DNA from: Puniceibacterium antarcticum
GTDB taxonomy: Bacteria; Pseudomonadota; Alphaproteobacteria; Rhodobacterales; Rhodobacteraceae
DNA: 64,000 bases
Direction of reading: 5' to 3'
Assembly (NCBI RefSeq): GCF_002760615.1
Contig: NZ_AWWI01000066.1
Coordinates: 62,001-126,000, forward strand
Positions 9,260 to 17,825 of this stretch are shown one piece after another (position 1 is the stretch's first letter; every line of letters begins with the position of its first letter). The notes under the pieces are model-generated. The model searched no databases. It saw only the letters and a list, made by a program, of their open reading frames with translations, and had not been told where the DNA came from. The position numbers and the translations under genes were made by a program.

Positions 9260-9349
9260 CTAAAGTCCCCCGAGAATGCCTGAGGAGACCCCGAACAGGA
9301 GAACTATCAGAAGGACATAGGCCACTTTCTGAAGGCTGGTGCCAGACAT
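9260..9349 (-). CDS. 29-aa single-helix membrane peptide heading the XpaC-TelA operon
   Basis: The short frame starts MSGTSLQKVAYVLLIVLLF and ends GVSSGILGGL. It is almost all one membrane helix after a polar start, with a glycine/serine-rich tail. An AGGGGG ribosome site lies four bases before the ATG, and its stop is three bases before the xpaC start, so translation of the two is probably linked. I do not recognise a named family. Small membrane peptides often stabilise or regulate a larger membrane partner; XpaC is the obvious candidate, which is inference. Confidence 0.6.
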   Translation of the reverse strand: MSGTSLQKVAYVLLIVLLFGVSSGILGGL

Positions 9350-9432
9350 GTCACCCCCTGAGGCATTGCAACTGTGTTTGAACTTAGGTGAATCACTGCA
9401 GGCTTGCTAGGGGGAAAGGCAAAACAGCGCCC

Positions 9433-10254
9433 TCAGGCAGCGAATTCCTGCGTCATGCGGTCTAGGAGCAGATCTGCCTCGAACTCGAGCCCGTCTTCGC
9501 GCAGGGCAGTGCCCTTCAGCCGTGCATGAACCTCGAATGCGATGGCCATGGCGGACAGATTCGCGATGTAGCGCTGCCGGGCGAAGGCGCGATCCGGGGT
9601 ATCCCAGGCCTCGTCCAGACGGTCAGCCTCGTGTGCGGCGATGTGCAGAAGTTTCATCAGAGGCTTGCGCACCGACCGGATGGTCGCCGGGTCGCGGGCG
9701 AGGGCCCCCAGCAGGCATCTGACCGCTTTTTGCACGCCCTTGGTGCGTTTGATGAGGTCGAGATCATCCAGCCGACCAATGCGCAGCACGAGATCGTCCA
9801 GTGTCCGTTCGGCTGCGAGGGTCAGCAGATGCACGCGCTGCTGCAGCTGGTTTTCGGGGGTTTCGTGGCCCTTGTCCCGCAGCGGATCCAAGCCGAACGC
9901 CACGAGGCTGAGCCCTGTCGCGAGCGTTCCGCAGGCCATCGCAGCCCAGAGATTGTCGTATTCGACCCACCCAAGGAAAAAGACAAAGGCCCCGATCATC
10001 AGGGTTCCCAGAAGCTTGCGCGGCAGATGCGGTTTGCGGGCGACTTCGGCTGCATCATAGTTGGCTTGGCGACAGTGACCTGCGGAGATCAGAGCAAGGC
10101 CCAGGGCGAAAACTGCCAGGGTGGAGACAAAGACAAAGCCCGACTCGCACCCGTGTATGAGCCATTCCACCAGCGGGCTGGCGGACAGGAACATCAGGCT
10201 GAGAGCGGGGACATGGCCCTTGCATTTGCAGGGTTTTGTAAAGAGGTGGTTCAT
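9433..10254 (-). CDS. Diverged XpaC-like membrane protein (paralogue)
   Basis: The protein is 273 aa. It shares the plan of the neighbouring XpaC: N-terminal membrane helices, the basic loop VARKPHLPRK (VARRPALPRK in XpaC), then a helix pair and FGLDPLRDK (FGIDPLGDK in XpaC), followed by a helical soluble domain. The two are clearly homologous but only ~25-30% alike by eye. The chosen ATG has AGGA six bases upstream. An in-frame ATG at 10278, which overlaps the previous stop as ATGA, is a real alternative. It is separated from the XpaC operon by ~80 bp. Role unknown. Confidence 0.6.
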   Translation of the reverse strand: MNHLFTKPCKCKGHVPALSLMFLSASPLVEWLIHGCESGFVFVSTLAVFALGLALISAGHCRQANYDAAEVARKPHLPRKLLGTLMIGAFVFFLGWVEYDNLWAAMACGTLATGLSLVAFGLDPLRDKGHETPENQLQQRVHLLTLAAERTLDDLVLRIGRLDDLDLIKRTKGVQKAVRCLLGALARDPATIRSVRKPLMKLLHIAAHEADRLDEAWDTPDRAFARQRYIANLSAMAIAFEVHARLKGTALREDGLEFEADLLLDRMTQEFAA

Positions 10255-10274
10255 ACGCGGTCCTGTTGGTGCGA

Positions 10275-10472
10275 TCATGGCAGCGACATCACGAAAATCA
10301 GCATCCAGAGTGCGCCGAATGCCAGATTCTGCCGGGCCCGCCCCGAGTACAGGATGCGCGTCGTGGCTGCGCGCAAAGCCTGCACGGTGTCGCGCATCAG
10401 CGGACGCAAATGCGACAGGGCCATCAGGGTCGAGAGGGCCAAAACGGCTATGGCAAGATCAGTGAATATCAT
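10275..10472 (-). CDS. Small two-helix membrane protein
   Basis: The frame codes for 65 aa with a hydrophobic helix at each end (FTDLAIAVLALSTLMAL and LAFGALWMLIFVMSL) joined by a basic loop. Its stop lies 20 bp before the preferred start of the XpaC-like gene downstream, so the two are likely co-transcribed. Start taken at the ATG before IFTDLAIAV; the ribosome site is weak. No family recognised. The hydrophobic pattern and the tight coupling are the only support. Confidence 0.5.
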   Translation of the reverse strand: MIFTDLAIAVLALSTLMALSHLRPLMRDTVQALRAATTRILYSGRARQNLAFGALWMLIFVMSLP

Positions 10473-10586
10473 GCCCTTTGCTCTGCGCCGAGATTCTGGC
10501 AAAAAAGGGGCAGGCTTGGAATTATCGCGCGTAAAAATTTACGAGGGTAAACAAAGTGTTAATGTTAATTAATCAATTTTAGCGAC

Positions 10587-11438
10587 TTAGCGGTCATCCG
10601 ACTGCGGACCGCTGCGGCGGCGTCGTTGCGGCAGCGGTTTTGCGGGGGCATCCGGCACCGGGCCGTCGAGGCCGAGCTGATCACGCACGATCTTGCGGCG
10701 CACTTCTTCGACAGCGCCGGGTTTCAGCTGGCCCAGCTGGAACGGCCCGTAGGATGTGCGGATCAGGCGGTTCACACTGAGGCCGATATCTTCCATCGCG
10801 CGGCGGATTTCCCGGTTCTTGCCTTCGCGCAGGCCTATGGTGAGCCAGGCATTGGCGCCCTGTTGGCGGTCTATGCTGGCGATCATCGGCAGATATCGTT
10901 GACGATCGATTACCAGACCGTCGCGCAGGGGTTTGAGCATCTCGTCCGTGGGGCGTCCGTTGACCCGCACGCGGTATTTGCGCAACCAGCCGGTGCTGGG
11001 CAGTTCCAGCTTACGCTTGATCCCGCCGTCGTTGGTCAGCAGCAGAAGACCTTCAGAATTGAGGTCGAGCCGTCCGACGGACATCACGCGCGGCATCTCT
11101 TCGGGGAGGTCGTCATAGATGGTCAGGCGGCCCTGTTCATCCTTTGTCGTCGTCACGCGTCCCGTGGGCTTGTGATAAAGCCACAGGCGTGCGGCATCGG
11201 GGGCTGCCAGAGGCTTGCCATCGACGGTGATCTTGTCCTTGTCGGTGACGTTCAGCGCGGCGCGGTTGATGACCTTGCCGTTGACGGAGACCCGCCCGAG
11301 TTCGATCATGCGTTCGGCTTCGCGGCGGCTGGCCACACCTGCGCGGGCCAGCACCTTGGCGATGCGATCCCCCTCAGGGGCGGATTTGGCCGGTGTCGAA
11401 TGGGCCGGGGCGGGCTTGGGGTGTGTGTCTTTGCTCAT
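10587..11438 (-). CDS. rluB: 23S rRNA pseudouridine synthase, RluB type
   Basis: The protein is 283 aa. A basic N-terminal tail leads into an S4 RNA-binding domain (residues ~24-70, RIAKVLARAGVASRREAERMI). The RsuA/RluB catalytic core follows, with the active-site motif GRLDLNSEGLLLLTNDG near residue 122 (catalytic Asp in GRLD) and REGKNREIRR near residue 205. It isomerises a uridine in the peptidyl-transferase region of 23S rRNA. The basic C-terminal tail (KPLPQRRRR) is typical of alphaproteobacterial members. It is divergent from tadA, with ~60 bp for both promoters. Confidence 0.93.
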   Translation of the reverse strand: MSKDTHPKPAPAHSTPAKSAPEGDRIAKVLARAGVASRREAERMIELGRVSVNGKVINRAALNVTDKDKITVDGKPLAAPDAARLWLYHKPTGRVTTTKDEQGRLTIYDDLPEEMPRVMSVGRLDLNSEGLLLLTNDGGIKRKLELPSTGWLRKYRVRVNGRPTDEMLKPLRDGLVIDRQRYLPMIASIDRQQGANAWLTIGLREGKNREIRRAMEDIGLSVNRLIRTSYGPFQLGQLKPGAVEEVRRKIVRDQLGLDGPVPDAPAKPLPQRRRRSGPQSDDR

Positions 11439-11499
11439 TTCCCTGCGCTAGCCTATATTGCGGCTTTGGGAAAGAGCGCTGCTGCGCAAGGGACACACT

Positions 11500-11955
11500 A
11501 TGACGTTTACCAGCCATATGGAGGCCGCTTTGGCCGAGGCGCGGGCCGCTGGTCTGCGCGGAGAAGTGCCTGTGGGGGCGGTTGTGGTCGACTCCGCGGG
11601 CCGTGTGGTTGCCACGGGCGGCAACCGGACCCGGGAGGGGCATGATCCGACCGCCCATGCCGAGATCGTGGCGATTCGCGCGGCCTGCGCTGCGCTGGGG
11701 GGTGAGCGGTTGGTGGATCACGATCTGTATGTGACGCTGGAGCCCTGCGCCATGTGCGCGGCGGCGATTTCGGCGGCGCGGATCCGGCGGGTGTATTACG
11801 GCGCGGGGGATCCGAAATCCGGCGGCGTGGCGCAGGGGGCGCGGGTGTTCAGCCATCCGCAGTGTCATCATGTGCCCGAGGTCTATGACGGCATCGGGGC
11901 TGAGGCGTCAGAGGCGTTGTTGCGGGACTTTTTTGCGGAGCGGCGTCATGGGTGA
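11500..11955 (+). CDS. tadA: tRNA-specific adenosine deaminase
   Basis: The protein is 151 aa. It has the deaminase zinc motif in full: HAEI near residue 53 (zinc ligand His and proton-shuttle Glu) and PCAMCAAAI near residue 84 (two zinc Cys). It converts A34 to inosine in tRNA-Arg(ACG), essential for decoding in most bacteria. The start ATG has AAGGGA seven bases upstream; upstream in-frame codons would enter the promoter region. Its last bases overlap the next gene, rluE. Confidence 0.93.
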   Translation: MTFTSHMEAALAEARAAGLRGEVPVGAVVVDSAGRVVATGGNRTREGHDPTAHAEIVAIRAACAALGGERLVDHDLYVTLEPCAMCAAAISAARIRRVYYGAGDPKSGGVAQGARVFSHPQCHHVPEVYDGIGAEASEALLRDFFAERRHG

Positions 11956-12514
11956 GGCGGGAATGGGACGGGTGATCCTGCTGAACAAGCCTTATGGTGT
12001 GCTGTCGCAATTCACCGACAAGGGCACCGAGGGGAGCACGCGGGCGACCCTGTCGGATTATGTCACCGTGCCAAAGGTTTACCCCGCCGGTCGTCTGGAT
12101 CGTGACAGCGAGGGGCTGCTGGTGCTGACCGATGACGGGGCGCTGCAGGCGCGGATTGCCAACCCGAAATTCAAGCTGGAAAAAACCTATCTGGTGCAGG
12201 TCGAGGGCATGCCGTCCGAGGCGCAGATTGCCGATCTGCGCCGGGGCGTGGTGCTGAAGGACGGCCTGACCCGGCCCGCGAAAGTGTCACAGATTGCAGA
12301 GCCGAATCTGTGGCCGCGCGACCCGCCGGTGCGGTTTCGCAAGACCGTGCCGGATGGCTGGCTGCGCATCACGATTTCCGAGGGGCGTAACCGGCAGGTG
12401 CGGCGGATGACGGCGCATGTGGGGCTGCCCTGTCTGCGGCTGGTGCGCTGGTCGGTGGGCGCCTGGTCACTGGAGGGGATCGCCCCGGGACGCTGGATCG
12501 ACGGGGCGATTTAG
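11948..12514 (+). CDS. rluE: 23S rRNA pseudouridine synthase, RluE type
   Basis: The protein is 188 aa. It lacks an S4 domain and starts directly in the catalytic fold (ILLNKPYGVLSQF), with AGRLDRDSEGLLVLTDDG near residue 46 holding the catalytic aspartate, and EGRNRQVRRM near residue 146. The short form and GVLSQFTD motif point to the RluE subgroup. It overlaps tadA by 8 bp, so both act in RNA modification from one transcript. An ATG at 11963 would also serve as start. Confidence 0.88.
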   Translation: MGEAGMGRVILLNKPYGVLSQFTDKGTEGSTRATLSDYVTVPKVYPAGRLDRDSEGLLVLTDDGALQARIANPKFKLEKTYLVQVEGMPSEAQIADLRRGVVLKDGLTRPAKVSQIAEPNLWPRDPPVRFRKTVPDGWLRITISEGRNRQVRRMTAHVGLPCLRLVRWSVGAWSLEGIAPGRWIDGAI

Positions 12515-12635
12515 ACTGGCTGGAAAGTGTATGGAAACCGTATGGTTTTCGTATGGCTCTGATCTGGCGTTGGCGCGTGCCGTGAGGTCAGAGGGGGCTG
12601 TCTGCCCCCGCCTGGCCTGCGGCCCGGCCCCCCGA

Positions 12636-12655
12636 GGATATTTGAGGGCAGATGA
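12636..12655 (+). repeat. Intergenic 20-bp repeat, copy 2
   Basis: Second perfect copy of the 20-mer at 5005-5024, here between convergent rluE and hemF, ~120 bp after the rluE stop and 30 bp before the hemF stop. It is flanked by CCCCCCGA on the left. The position suggests a role at transcript ends or a mobile remnant; nothing proves either. Confidence 0.7.
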
Positions 12656-12684
12656 TGCGCGGGGGCCGGTCAGGGGTGGGGGCG

Positions 12685-13578
12685 TCAGATCCATTTCGCC
12701 AGAGGCGGCAGGCTCATCAAGACGGCATTGGCGTCATGGCCGGTCTCAAGCCCGAATTTGGTGCCGCGGTCGTAGACGAGGTTGTATTCCGCATAGAGGC
12801 CGCGATGCACCAGCTGGGTGTCCTTGTCCGCATCGCTCCAGTCCGTGGCGCGGCGTTTTTCCACCAGCGGGATGTAGGCCGGAAGGAAGGCGCGGCCGAT
12901 GTCCTGGGTGAGGGCAAAGTCGGCCTCCCAATCGCCGGTGCTGTGGTCATCCATGAAGATACCGCCAACGCCGCGCGCGCGGTTGCGATGCGGGATGTAG
13001 AAATATTCATCGGCCCATGCCTTGAGTTTCGGGTAATGGCCCGCGCCGTGTGGGTCGAGATGCGCCTGCTGCGTGGCGTGGAAATGCGCCGTATCCTCGG
13101 CATATTCGAGGCAGGGGTTCAGGTCGGAGCCGCCGCCGAACCACCAGGCATGCGGGGTCCAGAACATGCGGGTGTTCATATGCACCGCCGGGGCATGGGG
13201 GTTTTGCAGATGGGCGACAAGGGAGATGCCGCTGGCCCAGAAGCGGGGATCGTCGGACATGCCGGGGATGCCCTTGCGCGCGGCCATGGCGGCCTGCGCA
13301 CGCGGTGCGAGGGTGCCATAGACCGTAGAGATGTTGACGCCGACCTTTTCGAAGACACGGCCGCCGCGCATCACGCTCATCAACCCGCCGCCGGCATCCG
13401 AGCCATCGTCGGAGCTGCGGCTGGTCTCGGTCAGCTCAAAGGTGCCGGGGGCCCTGTCTGACAGGGGGCCGCAGGTGTGGCTGGCTTCCAGCCCTTCAAA
13501 GGCGGTAACGATCTGATCGCGCAGATCGCGGAACCAGGCGGCGGCGCGGGTTTTCTGGGGAATGAGGTCTTCGGTCAT
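12685..13578 (-). CDS. hemF: Oxygen-dependent coproporphyrinogen III oxidase
   Basis: The 297-aa protein shows classic HemF features: GVNISTVYG near residue 75, HMNTRMFWTPHAWWFGGGSDLNPC near residues 130-155 with the active-site region, FYIPHRNRARGVGGIFMDD near residue 185, and the C-terminal EYNLVYDRGTKFGL. It converts coproporphyrinogen III to protoporphyrinogen IX with O2 in heme and bacteriochlorophyll synthesis. The ATG has AGGA seven bases upstream; the GTG 24 bases earlier lacks a site. I looked for an FnrL dyad upstream and did not see a convincing one. Confidence 0.97.
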   Translation of the reverse strand: MTEDLIPQKTRAAAWFRDLRDQIVTAFEGLEASHTCGPLSDRAPGTFELTETSRSSDDGSDAGGGLMSVMRGGRVFEKVGVNISTVYGTLAPRAQAAMAARKGIPGMSDDPRFWASGISLVAHLQNPHAPAVHMNTRMFWTPHAWWFGGGSDLNPCLEYAEDTAHFHATQQAHLDPHGAGHYPKLKAWADEYFYIPHRNRARGVGGIFMDDHSTGDWEADFALTQDIGRAFLPAYIPLVEKRRATDWSDADKDTQLVHRGLYAEYNLVYDRGTKFGLETGHDANAVLMSLPPLAKWI

Positions 13579-13827
13579 GTCTCTGTCCTGTCTGATTGAC
13601 ACAGCTCTAACGCCTTTCGGCGTTTACGTGAAGCATCCGCAGGCAGGGCGTGCAGGGCAGTTGCGGATCTGGCGCAGGGCAGGGGCAGGGTCCCGGCAAG
13701 CGTCCGGAGGGCGGCTGCGAGCGCGACAATGCCCCGATGATGCAGGCAAAATAGTTGGTCCAGATCATTTTCATAATTGTTAAGCCGAATCCGCTATCGA
13801 AATGTCGGGACAGTGAAAGTGGCAGAC

Positions 13828-15639
13828 ATGGTTCAATCCGGCATCAAGGTTTTTTTTCGGACACTTCCGATCAAATATCGTCTCTACCTGTCCGGCGCGA
13901 TCTCTATCGTGACCGTAGTGCTGCTGGGGGCCATTGTGCTGTACAGTCTGTGGAAAGGGTCGTCTGATCTTGATCAGCAGATCATGGTGACCCAGACCGT
14001 CAGGCATCAGATGATGAGCGACATGATGCATGATGGTCTTGTCGCGAATGTGGCGCTTGCTGTCATCAGCGGCGCGACTCTGTCCGAAGAGGCAAAGGCC
14101 GAACAACGGATTGCCTTTGCCGGGGATTCCGAGACTTTCCGCAGCAACATGGCAGCTCTGATGGATCTGGATCTGCCGGATGCATTACATGTTCAGGTGG
14201 CGAAAACCATTCCCGTGGTCGAGGAATACATAAGCAGTGCCGAACAGGTGATCGAAACATCCTTTGGCAATGAGGCGGCCGGACGTGCGGCCCTGCCGGG
14301 GTTTCTGGCCATGTTCGACCGGCTTGAGGTGGACCTTGCCGCGCTGGGTGACATGATCGCGCTGCAATCGGTTGAAGTTTCATCCGCAGTCAAACGAAAT
14401 TCCAGAACCCTCATCTATTTTGTGCTGACTTCTGTGGCGCTGAGCGCGTTGCTGATTGCCTATAACGCCAGAACGGTGTCCCTGTCTGTCCTGAAGCCGT
14501 TTGACCGTTTGCGATCCGCTTTGACGCAGGTTGCGCAGGGGGAGCTGGGGCTACGTATCCGGGACAGTATGCGCGATGATGATCTGGGCCGGATCGCGGG
14601 GGATGTGGACCGCATTTCGGATCGGTTCGTCGCGTCGATGGAGGATCAGGAACTTCAGAAGAAGCAGGGTGAGCTGGTGATCAAAAGCCTTGCGGCGGGG
14701 CTTGCCGAGATGGCGAACGGAAATCTGAGCGGCTACATTGAGCAGAAGTTTGTCCCTGAATATGAACCCCTGCGTCAGTCGTATAACGAAACGATCGACC
14801 GGCTGAATTCGCTGATGACGCAGGTTGTGCAGGTCAGCCTGAGCCTTGATGCCCGCTCTGCCGAGATCAACGGAGCGTCAGAGGATCTGTCGCAGCGCAC
14901 GGAAACACAGGCGGCGACACTGGAGGAGACCGCAGCGGCGCTGGAAATGCTTACCAACAGTGTCAATGCGGCGGCGAAAAATGCCAAGGAGGTTAAGTCC
15001 GCGGTCGATCATACCCGAGGGGATGTCGAAGCCAGCGGCAAAATTGTCGAAGGTGCCGTTCTGGCCATGCGCGAGATCGAATCCTCGTCCAATCAGATTT
15101 CGCGCATCATTGCGGTGATTGACGATATCGCCTTTCAGACAAACCTGCTTGCGCTTAACGCGGGGGTCGAGGCGGCGCGGGCCGGAGACTCCGGGCGCGG
15201 CTTTGCGGTTGTCGCCTCTGAGGTTCGTGCGCTTGCGCAGAGGTCAGCGGATTCCGCAAATGAAATCAAGGCGCTGATCAATGCCAGTTCTCAGCAGGTT
15301 GAGGATGGTGTTCGCAAGATAAACGGCGCGGGGGAGTCGCTTTCTTCTGTTGTGGTGCAGGTTGCTGAGATTGCGAAGCTGATTTCCGGCCTTGCCAGCG
15401 AAACCTTTGAACAGGCCAATGGGTTGAGTGAAATCAATATCGGTGTGAGCCAGCTGGATCAGGTGACACAGCACAATGCGGCGATGGTCCAGAAATCAGG
15501 TTTGGCGATACGGCAGATGGAGCGGGACACATCGAACCTCATTCAGCTGACCGGCAAGTTTCAGCTACTGGATGAAACCGAAACCACAGAGCATATGAAG
15601 CATGAAGCGAGTGACATGAATTATGCCCTTTCGGCGTAG
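13828..15639 (+). CDS. Methyl-accepting chemotaxis protein
   Basis: The protein is 603 aa. One membrane helix lies near residues 15-40 ([21 protein letters not shown]) and another near residue 190, with a ~145-residue helical periplasmic sensor between them that resembles a four-helix bundle. A HAMP and a second HAMP-like linker follow. The signalling domain holds the invariant hairpin ([22 protein letters not shown]) that binds CheA and CheW. There is no C-terminal methylation pentapeptide. The ATG is preferred over a GTG at 13813 and a TTG at 13777. The ligand is unknown. Confidence 0.9.
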   Translation: MVQSGIKVFFRTLPIKYRLYLSGAISIVTVVLLGAIVLYSLWKGSSDLDQQIMVTQTVRHQMMSDMMHDGLVANVALAVISGATLSEEAKAEQRIAFAGDSETFRSNMAALMDLDLPDALHVQVAKTIPVVEEYISSAEQVIETSFGNEAAGRAALPGFLAMFDRLEVDLAALGDMIALQSVEVSSAVKRNSRTLIYFVLTSVALSALLIAYNARTVSLSVLKPFDRLRSALTQVAQGELGLRIRDSMRDDDLGRIAGDVDRISDRFVASMEDQELQKKQGELVIKSLAAGLAEMANGNLSGYIEQKFVPEYEPLRQSYNETIDRLNSLMTQVVQVSLSLDARSAEINGASEDLSQRTETQAATLEETAAALEMLTNSVNAAAKNAKEVKSAVDHTRGDVEASGKIVEGAVLAMREIESSSNQISRIIAVIDDIAFQTNLLALNAGVEAARAGDSGRGFAVVASEVRALAQRSADSANEIKALINASSQQVEDGVRKINGAGESLSSVVVQVAEIAKLISGLASETFEQANGLSEINIGVSQLDQVTQHNAAMVQKSGLAIRQMERDTSNLIQLTGKFQLLDETETTEHMKHEASDMNYALSA

Positions 15640-15954
15640 CGGTGCGACCCGTTGCCGGATTGGGGCGGCGTTGTCCGCAGGTCTGTCGCGTGCCCGGGCG
15701 CTGCGGGCTGAATATCGGACTGTGACTGAGCGCACTATGACCTGATCCGAGGGGAAGGCCGAAACACCATGATCGCGCGCCGCAATGGGCCCCAGCACTT
15801 CGGCGTTCACTTGAGGCAGAGAAAAGTGTGTCAGCTGCAAGCCCAAAATACTTTACAGCGTTTGGGGTTAAACCCGGATCGGATATTCGCGGTCTCTCTC
15901 TTTGGTCGAACGCGAAATCCGTTGCCCGTTGTTTCAGGTCGAACCCGGAACGCT
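15640..15954. other. 315-bp convergent intergenic region
   Basis: This lies between the ends of the chemotaxis receptor and the SDR gene. I see no convincing coding frame and no strong terminator hairpin with a T-run. Short open frames here are rich in arginine and overlap the receptor gene antisense, as expected for chance frames in GC-rich DNA. Confidence 0.5.
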
Positions 15955-16755
15955 TTAATGCGCCGGAGCTGCGACGGGGTCGAGCAGGGTGCGGCCGCCA
16001 TCGACGGTCATCACCTGACCGGTCATGAAGGACGACCCTTCGGAGGCGAGGAACTGTACCGCTTCGGCCAGTTCTACCGGAGAGGCGATGCGCCCGAGGG
16101 GTGTGTGGCTTATGATCTGGTCGCGGTAGTCTGCATGATCCCTGAGCGCGCCCTTGAGGCTGGCCGACATGACCGATCCGAAGGCCAGCGCGTTGACCCG
16201 GATGCGGTTGGGCGCCAGCGCCACGGCCAGCGAGCGGGTCATCTGATCGAGGGCTGCGCAGGACACGGAATAGGCCAGCAGGTCCGGGTGGGTGCGGCGC
16301 GCGGCGATGGAGGAGAGGTTGACGATGGCGCCGACCTGTCCTTCGGGGGAGTCACCTGCCTGCTTGATCATCCGCTTTGCCACCACCTGGCTGAGCCGCA
16401 GGGCGGTCATCAGGTTCTGATCCAGCAGCGATTCGACCGAGGTGTCATCCATATCCAGCGGATCGGAGGGAATCATCTGTCGGCTGCCGTTGACCAGGAT
16501 ATCGACGCGGTCATAGGCGTCGAGCGTGGCCGAAAGCAGATTGGCGAGCGTCAGCCGTTCGCGCAGATCGCCGGCAAAGTAGCGCATGTTGCCATCTTCG
16601 CGGACCTCGCCCACCTCCTTGGAGAGGCGCACCTCGTCCATGTCGGCGAACATCACATTTGCGCCGCGCTGGGCGAAATGCCGGGCGATGGCAAGGCCGA
16701 CACCATTCGCGGCGCCGGTGACGATGGCAGTCTTGCCTTCGATCGAAAAGGACAT
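15955..16755 (-). CDS. SDR-family protein lacking the catalytic lysine
   Basis: The protein is 266 aa with the SDR fold. The cofactor motif TGAANGVG (residues ~14-21) and the catalytic serine in NLSS (near residue 146) are present. The active-site YxxxK has become YSVSC: the tyrosine remains but the lysine is a cysteine (codon TGC). The structural NNAG motif is VNGS. The rest (PNRIRVNALAFG, C-terminal MTGQVMTVDGG) is well kept and the frame is intact, so this is not an obvious pseudogene. It may bind NAD(P) without turnover or use other chemistry. It lies 47 bp after the RsmC-like gene. Confidence 0.82.
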   Translation of the reverse strand: MSFSIEGKTAIVTGAANGVGLAIARHFAQRGANVMFADMDEVRLSKEVGEVREDGNMRYFAGDLRERLTLANLLSATLDAYDRVDILVNGSRQMIPSDPLDMDDTSVESLLDQNLMTALRLSQVVAKRMIKQAGDSPEGQVGAIVNLSSIAARRTHPDLLAYSVSCAALDQMTRSLAVALAPNRIRVNALAFGSVMSASLKGALRDHADYRDQIISHTPLGRIASPVELAEAVQFLASEGSSFMTGQVMTVDGGRTLLDPVAAPAH

Positions 16756-16802
16756 GGAGGAGAAAGCCTTGAACTGTTGTGCAGCGCCGAGCCTAGCCCA
16801 GA

Positions 16803-17795
16803 TCAGCGCCGGGGGCGAGAGGGGCGTTGCGCATGCAGCACCTTGAAGCTTTTGTCGCCGCTGACCTCTGTGGTTTCGCCAAAATGTTCAGCCAAAGTCG
16901 CCTCGTACGGGAGATGGCGGTTGGCGACGATCCAGAGATGCCCCGTGGGTTTCAACGCCCGGGCGGCAGCGGCGATGAAGGCCTGACCCAGGCTGGTTTC
17001 GGCGCTGCGCGAGGTGTGAAACGGCGGGTTCATGATCACGGTGTCGAGCCGTTCGGGTGATTGCCAGCCGGGCAGGTCGGCCCAGTAGAACTTGGCCCGG
17101 GGATCGTCGATATTGGCGCGGGCACAGGTCAGGGCGGTATGGTCTGCCTCGATCACATGCAGCACGGCGATGTCGGTCCGGGTCAGGATCTGTGCGGACA
17201 GGTACCCCCAGCCGGCGCCGAAATCCGCAACGCTCTGCCCGATCTTGGCGGGCAGGGCGGCGGCGAGCGCGGCAGAGGCCGGGTCGATCCCATCGGCGGA
17301 AAACACGCCGGGCGCGGTGAGGAAGCCATCGGCGATGCGGCTGGGTCCGGCGCTGGTCCAGTCGGAAAAGGCATCCGTGGCAGGGAACCAGGCAGCCTTG
17401 CCATGGGCCTTGGAAATATGGCCCTGCACTTCGGCCCGGGTGCGGCAGATCTTGATCATCGGCTCGATCCCGTCGGTCTTGAGCCCATCGACCATGACCG
17501 TGCCGCCGGGGGTGGCGGCGCAGGCGGCGGCGACCATGGCCTGACCCTGCGCACGGGCGCGGGGCAGAAAGACCACGGACAGGGCATAGGGGCCGGCCGG
17601 ATCGGTCACGCAGTCAAAGCCGCGCGCCATCAGCGCATCATAGTCGGGGCGGAAGGTCTGGATCACCTGACAGCGGTCGCTGGGAAGCGCAGAGAGGTCA
17701 TGATCGGAGGTTGCACCGAACAGGGCAATCGTGCCTTCGGGCGGCAGCAACAGGCTGCCATCTTCCAGGCAGGTCGTGAGTCGGGATGTGGCCAT
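16803..17795 (-). CDS. RsmC-like class I SAM-dependent methyltransferase
   Basis: The protein is 330 aa with two related halves. The N-terminal half is a degenerate methyltransferase fold; the C-terminal half has the SAM motif ADFGAGWGYLSAQIL near residue 195 and the catalytic NPPFH near residue 254, which marks N2-guanine rRNA methyltransferases of the RsmC/RlmG type. It probably methylates a guanine in 16S rRNA; the exact base is not shown. Start taken at the ATG before ATSRLTTCL. It is followed by the SDR gene and preceded by clpS. Confidence 0.85.
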   Translation of the reverse strand: MATSRLTTCLEDGSLLLPPEGTIALFGATSDHDLSALPSDRCQVIQTFRPDYDALMARGFDCVTDPAGPYALSVVFLPRARAQGQAMVAAACAATPGGTVMVDGLKTDGIEPMIKICRTRAEVQGHISKAHGKAAWFPATDAFSDWTSAGPSRIADGFLTAPGVFSADGIDPASAALAAALPAKIGQSVADFGAGWGYLSAQILTRTDIAVLHVIEADHTALTCARANIDDPRAKFYWADLPGWQSPERLDTVIMNPPFHTSRSAETSLGQAFIAAAARALKPTGHLWIVANRHLPYEATLAEHFGETTEVSGDKSFKVLHAQRPSRPRR

Positions 17796-17825
17796 AATTT
17801 CAGGGACACCGCGCCTGCGCGGGCG

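Noticed and set aside
8399-9283. 294-codon plus-strand frame opposite xpaC
   Set aside because: Same reasoning: antisense shadow of a recognised family member.
15565-15846. 93-codon minus-strand frame between the chemotaxis receptor and the SDR gene
   Set aside because: It overlaps the receptor's 3' end antisense and lacks any motif or ribosome site.
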